Of a stretch of DNA of 64,000 bases, positions 58,379 through 64,000 are shown piece by piece. The DNA comes from Cephalotus follicularis (Eukaryota > Streptophyta > Magnoliopsida > Oxalidales > Cephalotaceae), in NCBI GenBank assembly GCA_001972305.1, contig BDDD01002942.1, positions 65,420-129,419 on the forward strand. Direction: 5' to 3'. Position 1 is the first letter of the stretch; each line of letters begins with the position of its first letter. The translations under genes were made by a program, and so were the position numbers. The notes beneath the pieces were generated by a model. It did no database searches. It saw only the letters and a list, made by a program, of their open reading frames with translations, and was not told the DNA's origin.

Positions 58379-59014
58379 GATATAATATGAGAATTGACTT
58401 GTGTAGTACCGTACACTTCAATTCTACTGGGCATGTGGAATTAGCGCCTCCCTTGCCATCTATATGTTTTGATACATGATATGTTGTGTGACTCAGTATG
58501 AAATGTTTTATTTTGAAATGTTTCGTGTATGTTTCGAAAGTTATGGATTTGACTTCAAAGATTGTTTAAACTGATTTACTACTTAAGATTTCTGTTTCGA
58601 TATAACTTTGAAATCTTACTGCTTTGAGATTATCGTTTACTGTTTTACATTCTTTATTTGTACTGGGGTCTGCTTAGCCGCGTTTTTTGTTTCCATGCGA
58701 CAGGTTATCATGAGCACCGGGGGAAAGTGTGATTGAGAGATGTCCACCATATGTCAAGGATCCTCTAGGAGTGTGATCCTACTATGCTTTCTGTTAGGAT
58801 CGGACTTGAAACATATGTTACTTTTGGTTTATGTATTTAATTGACCCTTAGAACATGTTTACGTTTTTAGAATATGTTAAGGTTTCTGTTATGATATCAG
58901 AAGTTGCTATGTTATGACCACCATGTATTTTGCTAATAAAGTTATGCTTATGTTTTGTTAAGTTAAGATCTGTATTATGACCTGTAATGGCTCCCACCAT
59001 TCGGGGGTGTTACA
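58379..59014 (+). repeat. G2 5' LTR, third segment
   Basis: Ends GGGGGTGTTACA. Continuity with 51120 is shown by the single GATAT shared across the removed element. Confidence 0.8.
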
Positions 59015-59018
59015 GTTA

Positions 59019-59030
59019 TGGTATCAGAGA
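59019..59030 (+). other. G2 primer binding site (tRNA-Met)
   Basis: TGGTATCAGAGA, one terminal mismatch from TGGTATCAGAGC, four bases after the LTR. Confidence 0.88.
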
Positions 59031-59183
59031 ATAGGTTTTGTTTCCTTAGAATACCTGACTAGGTTTGACCTATGAGATTGGGTAGACTTTGGGTTAGGCT
59101 ATTTCGATATGGTCTTTTCGATATGTCTTATGTTTTGGTTTTTGTTTGCTTTTGATATTTTATGTTTCGATATCTTTTCATAG

Positions 59184-60322
59184 ATGGTACGTACAAGGAA
59201 CGCTTCTCAGAGAACTGCCCTAGCTGAGGCTCGAGAATTCAGGAATGAGCCTTCTATGGAAGAGTTTGTACGACAGGCAGTTGCTCAAGAGGTACGTCGT
59301 GTGATGGATCAGTAGAATACGGGACAAGGCCGTAGGGAGTAAGTTGCTGAAGATGATGCACCGACAGATGATCAGTTAGGTGGGGAAACTGGGGACAGGA
59401 CTGACACTCCTGTTTATATCTGGCTTGAGCGGTTCCAAAAACAGAGGCCGCAGTCCTTCAATTCAGTCGTGACTCCTGTGGAGGCTGAGCATTGGATTGC
59501 ACATATGGATAAGATCTTTGATGTGTTGGGATGTGGTGACGAGTACAAGGTCAGGTTGTCCGCTTACAAGCTTGAAGTTGATTCTCAGAAGTGGTGGAAG
59601 ACTTTGGGATTGGCTAAGGGTGGAGATTACATTGATGCTTTGACCTGGTCAGAGTTTTGTGAAGTCTTCTATCAGCAGTATTTTCCCGTTGCTGATAAGG
59701 AGGCCTATGCAACGGAGTTTATTAACACAAGACAGAAAGATGGAGAATCGGTTACGGAGTTTCTGACCCGTTTCACTGGTTTTGCTGGTTTTGCTGGGTC
59801 TGCGGCAGGGACAACACTGGAGCAAGCTGAGAAATTCAAGTGGAAGTTGCACTATCCGCTCCGGGGTAAGTTGATCAATGCTAGATTTGCTGATGTTTCC
59901 GAAGTGGCCAACGCGGTGAAGAATATAGAAATGGAGAGGTTAGATTTCCAGGCAGCTCGGCAAGAAAATGAAAAAAAAAGAACAGGGGGGATTCTCAAGG
60001 GCAGAGTTCTGGACAACATGGTAAAGGCAGAAATGGCAAACAGCGGATGAAGAATGATAATCGGGGACAACAACGACAGCCCGGTAATGATCAGGGGCAG
60101 ACACAGGGAACTGTAGATGTTCAGATTGCCTGATGTGATACTTGCGGTAGACAGCATCCAGTGGGAGTTTGCTATAAGGCCATTGGGGCATGCTTTGTAT
60201 ATGGTCAAAAGGGGCATTTTGTGAAGGATTGTCCTGATCCTCGTGCAAAGGATAAGAAGGGAAACAGTGCATATTCTGGACAGCAGAATGTGGGTGGTCG
60301 AGTTTTTGCCATCACGGTGCAC
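59184..60322 (+). pseudogene. gag: G2 gag
   Basis: Starts MVRTRNASQRTALAEA. Gag domain motifs are VEAEHWIAHMDKIFDVLGC, KWWKTLG, FCEVFYQQYFP and RQKDGESVTEFLTRF (about 59480-59790). After a frameshift at an A/G-rich run near 59970-59992, a paired zinc region follows, CDTCGRQHPVGVC and CFVYGQKGHFVKDC, the second with Tyr in place of a Cys. In-frame stops lie at 59313, 59340 and 60131. A short duplicated FAGFAGSAAG stretch is near 59780. The protein would bind genomic RNA; this copy is inactive. Confidence 0.85.
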
Positions 60323-60325
60323 TAG

Positions 60326-61531
60326 GTACTATTTCAGGTTTTATTTCTGTTGGTAACCGTAGGGCTTATGTTTTATATGATACTAGATCGACCCACTCGG
60401 TTGTAGTGAGGTCTTTTGTTCGGCATCTTAGTATGCCTTCACAGTTGCTTGATCCCACTCTGGTTCTTTCGACCCCTACGGGGACATCTGTTATGATATC
60501 TGAATGTTTTTATGCTTGCCCTCTTGTTTTTGATGATCGGATTAGTGATGCGGATCTTTTTCCTATTGATATATATGACTTTGATATGATTCTGGGTATG
60601 AATTGGTTGGTTCACCATCGAGCTATGATTGATAGTCACGCTCGGAGGATTCTGTTTGGGGATGTGGATAGACCTGATTTTATTTATTAGGGTTCACAGC
60701 CAAGAAAAGAAGTTAAAGTTGTTTCTGCTTTGAAGGCTCAAAAGTTGGTAGCTAAGGGCACTGAGGGTTTCTTAGTTGTTGTGAAAGACGTCTCTAAGGT
60801 TGAGCCTCACCCTGAAGACTATCTTATGGTTCGAGAGATTGCATATGTGTTTCCAGAGGAGTTACCGGGGTTGCCACCACAATGGGAAGTGGAGTTTACA
60901 ATTAATCTCATTCCTGGGACGGCGCCTATATCTAAAGCACCTTATAGGATGGCACCAGTTGAATTACAAGAGCTGAAGGAACAGTTGCAAGAGCTGTTGG
61001 ATCAGGGTTTCATTCGGCCTAGTGTTTCGCCGTGGGGTGCTCCGGTTCTTTTTGTGAAGAAGAAGGACGGGTCTATGAGGCTATTTATAGACTACAGGAA
61101 GTTGAATCGGATTACTGTTCGGAACAAATACCCTTTGCCTAGGATTGATGACTTATTTGATCAACTCCAAGGTGCTCGGTATTTTTCTAAGATCGATCTG
61201 AGATCTGGATATCATCAGCTTCAGATAAAGGACGAAGATGTGCCTAAGACTGCTTTCCATACTCGGTATGGGCATTATGAGTTTCTGGTGATGCCTTTCG
61301 GACTTACTAATGCACCGGCAGTTTTCATGGATCTAATGAATCGGGTGTTTCATGAGTTCTTGGATCAGTTTGTGATTGTGTTCATCGATGATATCCTTGT
61401 GTATTCCAAGTCGAAGGAAGAACATGAAGAACAGCTTCGTATAGTGCTGGTATTCTGAGGGAGAATCAGCTATACGCGAAGTTTTCAAAGTGTGAGTTCT
61501 GGTTGGAACGTGTGGCGTTCTTGGGTCATAT
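60326..61531 (+). pseudogene. pol: G2 pol: protease and RT, cut by nested LTR
   Basis: Protease: LYDTRSTHSVVV (family D-T/S-G-S/A, here D-T-R) and [81 protein letters not shown] and the catalytic [15 protein letters not shown] at 60688-60690 and a frameshift near 61450 precede [20 protein letters not shown], where the next LTR interrupts at 61532. The rest of RT, RNase H and integrase lie beyond the window, if present. Confidence 0.88.
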
Positions 61532-62803
61532 TGTCATGCCCCGAACCGCGAGAGTAAACCCCCACGATCCGACGCGTGATATATACCATTCGTTCAGTCC
61601 ATTCCTCATTTTATTATATACCATCTGTTCAGTCCATTCATCATTTTATTCATACTCCAGAAGTGCTATATATATATATATATACAAAGCTTCAAATTAA
61701 AGTCATATTACATCAGCGGAACGATCAATTCAAATAAAAATTAACTCTTAAAATCTCCCAAAAATTGGGCATGATGTATTCATTTATCGGACTAAACACC
61801 CTGTAAAGAAAAACACATTTATATATCTCCACACTCCCGAAGGAGGAATCAATAGTTTATATATATACATGGGGCTCAGCCCTCAAATCCACAACTAAAC
61901 CAGTATCATATCATTCTAATGCCTCAAATGATGGGTCTGTCCCTGTTTAATACATCAACACATATATCATAAGCACTGCCACATGTCGGCAGGTCGATAG
62001 CTGAAATGAAACATCTCTTATACATCTTTAGATTTGTCTCTTTACATAACAAGTCTTATATATAAGTACAGTTCAACTATAAACATAAGGCCCCTTTTTA
62101 CGATTCTTTATAAGTAAACCCATATCAATTACCATAAGTAAGATCATATACAATATGGCAAATCAAAACATGCTACAGAGAACCCATCCATCTCAGCCTA
62201 TCTAATTTAATACAATTCATATAAGTAAATCCATAACATGATCATAACGAAACCATATGCAATAACAACACAATCCCAACACCACTACTATCCAAGATCC
62301 AGCTTAAGTATCCATCCATCTCGATCCATTTCACTGTGATCCATCACCTGGGTCTAAGCCTGACCCATTCCGCATACAGGGGAAATGGGTCAGCGACATA
62401 ATATCGTGTAGGGTATACTATGTCTATGTATGCAACAGTTATAACAGTATGCAATGTATGCATCAATACAATAGTGTGACAGTGTAACAGTAGGCCGTGT
62501 AACAGTACAATGCACAGTGAACAGTAATGGTGTATAGTCACAGTGGCAGTAACAGTAATAGTGTAGTGCAGTATATCAGTGTACAGTTGCGGACAGCTTC
62601 GATATACCAACCGTCTCTAAGCGGGGTATATCTAGCTAGTCCTAATCACATCCAAGGCCATAGGCCTGCAGACACTCAGTAATCAGTCAGTCACAGTACA
62701 TGGGAACAAACAATCCATAGGTCCATCCCACTATCTATGCACTCTCTGAGTCGTAGATGAGTATGGTTGAGATAACATTGACCACACAGTGTTTACAGTA
62801 CGG

Positions 62804-62965
62804 CTTGTCCTCTATGGTCCCAGCCTATATTATTCCGATCGTCCACTATGGTCCCACTCTATATTGTTCCGGCCGTCCACTATGGTCCCAACCTATATTG
62901 CTCTGGCCGTCACTATGGTCCCAACCTATATCGTCTCGACCCTCCACAGTGGTCCCAACCTATAT
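62804..62965. repeat. Tandem repeat, about 33-36 bp unit, about five copies
   Basis: Units contain CTATGGTCCCAACCTATAT followed by a variable TTGTTCCGGCCGTCCA part. Copies differ by substitutions and small indels. The plus-strand ORF over it has a corresponding repeat and is judged a by-product. Confidence 0.85.
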
Positions 62966-63059
62966 AATGTGGTCTAACATTGATAACCTTCATGACGGAA
63001 ATGAAGGGTATGAATGGGTTGTCTCGTTTGGTCTCAAACAGTATCAGTCAAAACAGTGA

Positions 63060-63220
63060 TCATACAATACCCGTACCCGTAACAGTATTACAGTAAATAG
63101 TAGAAATGATAGGGACCTAAAGGATCAATGTAAGATCCACATCCGTCAAAACAGTTATAAAACAGTTTTCAATAACAGTTTTCAGTAACAGTATCAGTAA
63201 CAGTTTAGTAACAGTTGGTT
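63060..63220. repeat. Cryptically simple AACAGT-rich stretch
   Basis: Many AACAGT and CAGTAACAGT words cluster here; similar clusters lie near 62460-62580 and 63830-63890. Low-complexity sequence rather than a regular array. Confidence 0.6.
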
Positions 63221-63517
63221 GGTCACTATCGAGTTTGTAAAACAATGGAGAGGAAGTCCAACGAGATCATCCGCGTCCAGAGGTCCCAAAGGAGCTATCC
63301 TAACCATTCTTGATAATCGTTTCTATAAAAACTCTTTGTTGCACTTTCTTCAAGAATCACTTTGAAAACTTGATTTAAGATTCAACAACAGTGTTAAAAG
63401 ATGATTCGCATAGGATACAAGGCCTTAGGGAGGCTTCCTATGGAATCAATTTAAAGAAGAAACAGTTTGAATTTAAAAACAGTGAGAAACAGTGCCATTT
63501 CGCAAAACAAGGCACTA

Positions 63518-63682
63518 AGCGTCGACTAGATTAGTTTAAAAGTGTAAAGTGTCGACTATTCAGTTTAACACACAAAAGAGTCGACGGTTTTAGAAAACAT
63601 AAGTATAAAACATCGACTACTCAGTTTAAAGGTAATGAAAGCATCGACGGGTCAGTTTTTGAAAGGAGTAAAGTGTCGACAG
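63518..63682. repeat. RTCGAC array, six sites at about 30 bp
   Basis: GTCGAC or ATCGAC cores recur with distances of about 30, 29, 32, 31 and 32 bp, each preceded by AA(A)G(T/C) or similar and often followed by TCAGTTT. The spacing is about three helical turns instead of two. Confidence 0.85.
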
Positions 63683-64000
63683 TTTCATCAGATACAACAG
63701 TTCGCAAAGCAGTTCGCAAATCAATGGAACTAAGTCCAAAATCCATGAAATCAGTTTCAATCTCAGTGAAAACAGTTTATAGATCAACACCCAGTTCCCA
63801 GTCGGTGCGATAACCAGTAAACAGTAGCGGTTTCAATAACAGTATAACAATCAATCAACACGCAGTAACAGTAACACAGTAACAATTCACACAATTCATA
63901 GAAATGCATGAATGCAATGCAAATAGTATAACCTACCAGTTGAAGCAGTAACAACAATTGCGCTTATTATTTAAGGGATTCTGTAGTAGAACCGACGAAC

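Larger units (their letters stand above)
46217..61531 (+). mobile_element. G2: Ty3/gypsy element, 5' LTR to RT, truncated at right
   Basis: The 5' LTR starts TGTAATACCC at 46217 (presumed target duplication GTGAG before it) and ends GGGTGTTACA at 59014, with a tRNA-Met primer site after it. Two elements are nested in the LTR (47967-50724, 51121-58373); without them the LTR is about 2.8 kb. Gag, protease and RT follow on the plus strand. Pol is cut within RT at 61532 by another LTR. The 3' part lies beyond the window. Confidence 0.85.
61532..64000 (-). repeat. Gypsy-type LTR inserted in G2 pol, partial at right edge
   Basis: Starts TGTCATGCCCCGAACC, the reverse-strand form of a gypsy LTR ending GGGGCATGACA. 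The expected target duplication would be CATAT (61527-61531), its partner outside the window. It is at least 2.47 kb and non-coding. It contains a TA tract (61665-61683), a tandem repeat at 62804-62965, AACAGT-rich stretches and a TCGAC array. Whether it is a solo LTR or one end of a full element cannot be told. Confidence 0.75.

Noticed and set aside
62757-63059. ORF with repeated Y-G-P/S-Q-P units
   Set aside because: Translation of the 35-bp minisatellite; two overlapping frames show similar repeats.
1-64000. Integrated pararetrovirus or other plant virus
   Set aside because: All RT domains read have gypsy or copia order with LTRs, primer sites and target duplications; no movement or coat protein motifs were seen.

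Overview
This window looks like intergenic heterochromatin of a large flowering-plant genome. It is built almost entirely of nested LTR retrotransposons: Ty1/copia elements including SIRE/Maximus-type ones, Ty3/gypsy chromoviruses probably of the Del/Tekay type, and an Athila-like non-autonomous element. I found no convincing host protein gene, rRNA, tRNA gene or CRISPR array. Every coding region I can support is a retrotransposon gag/pol or extra ORF, and nearly all carry stops, frameshifts or interruptions. The species cannot be named from this sequence.

Layout, left half. Positions 1-13732 are a minus-strand, apparently non-autonomous copia-like element (C1). Its 3' LTR runs off the left edge, and solo LTRs sit inside it at 1714-4185 and 7759-10367. 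C1 is inserted in the pol gene of an older plus-strand gypsy (G0, pieces at 13733-13855 and 23327 to about 24790). Only 123 bp further on, the same G0 gene was hit by a SIRE-type copia (SIRE1, 13856-23326, minus; gag, pol and an envelope-like ORF3). A second SIRE remnant (about 24790-26516) follows, then a gypsy 3' LTR with its polypurine tract (26517-29107).

Layout, right half. A divergent gypsy LTR (LTR-X) starts at 29331 and was split three times. A nearly complete gypsy G1 (29373-41834, target duplication CAGTC) entered it, and G1 itself holds a solo LTR at 35113-37659. A solo LTR lies at 43502-46158. Gypsy G2 starts at 46217. The 5' LTR of G2 was split by a solo LTR (47967-50724) and by an Athila-like element (51121-58373) that has gag and protease but no reverse transcriptase or integrase. 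The pol of G2 is cut at 61532 by another LTR that runs off the right edge.

Most notable pattern. LTRs and untranslated parts of several unrelated elements carry arrays of short, palindrome-like motifs: CAGTCGACTG in gypsy LTRs, GACGTCGATGTC in SIRE1, GCGTCGACGC in SIRE2, and GAGGTCTGACCTC in C1. Sites recur mostly every 20-22 bp, or about 30 bp in the last LTR, with dissimilar spacers between them. Two or three helical turns between sites, in copia and gypsy alike, suggests shared or convergent regulatory or silencing architecture. All spacing was counted by eye.
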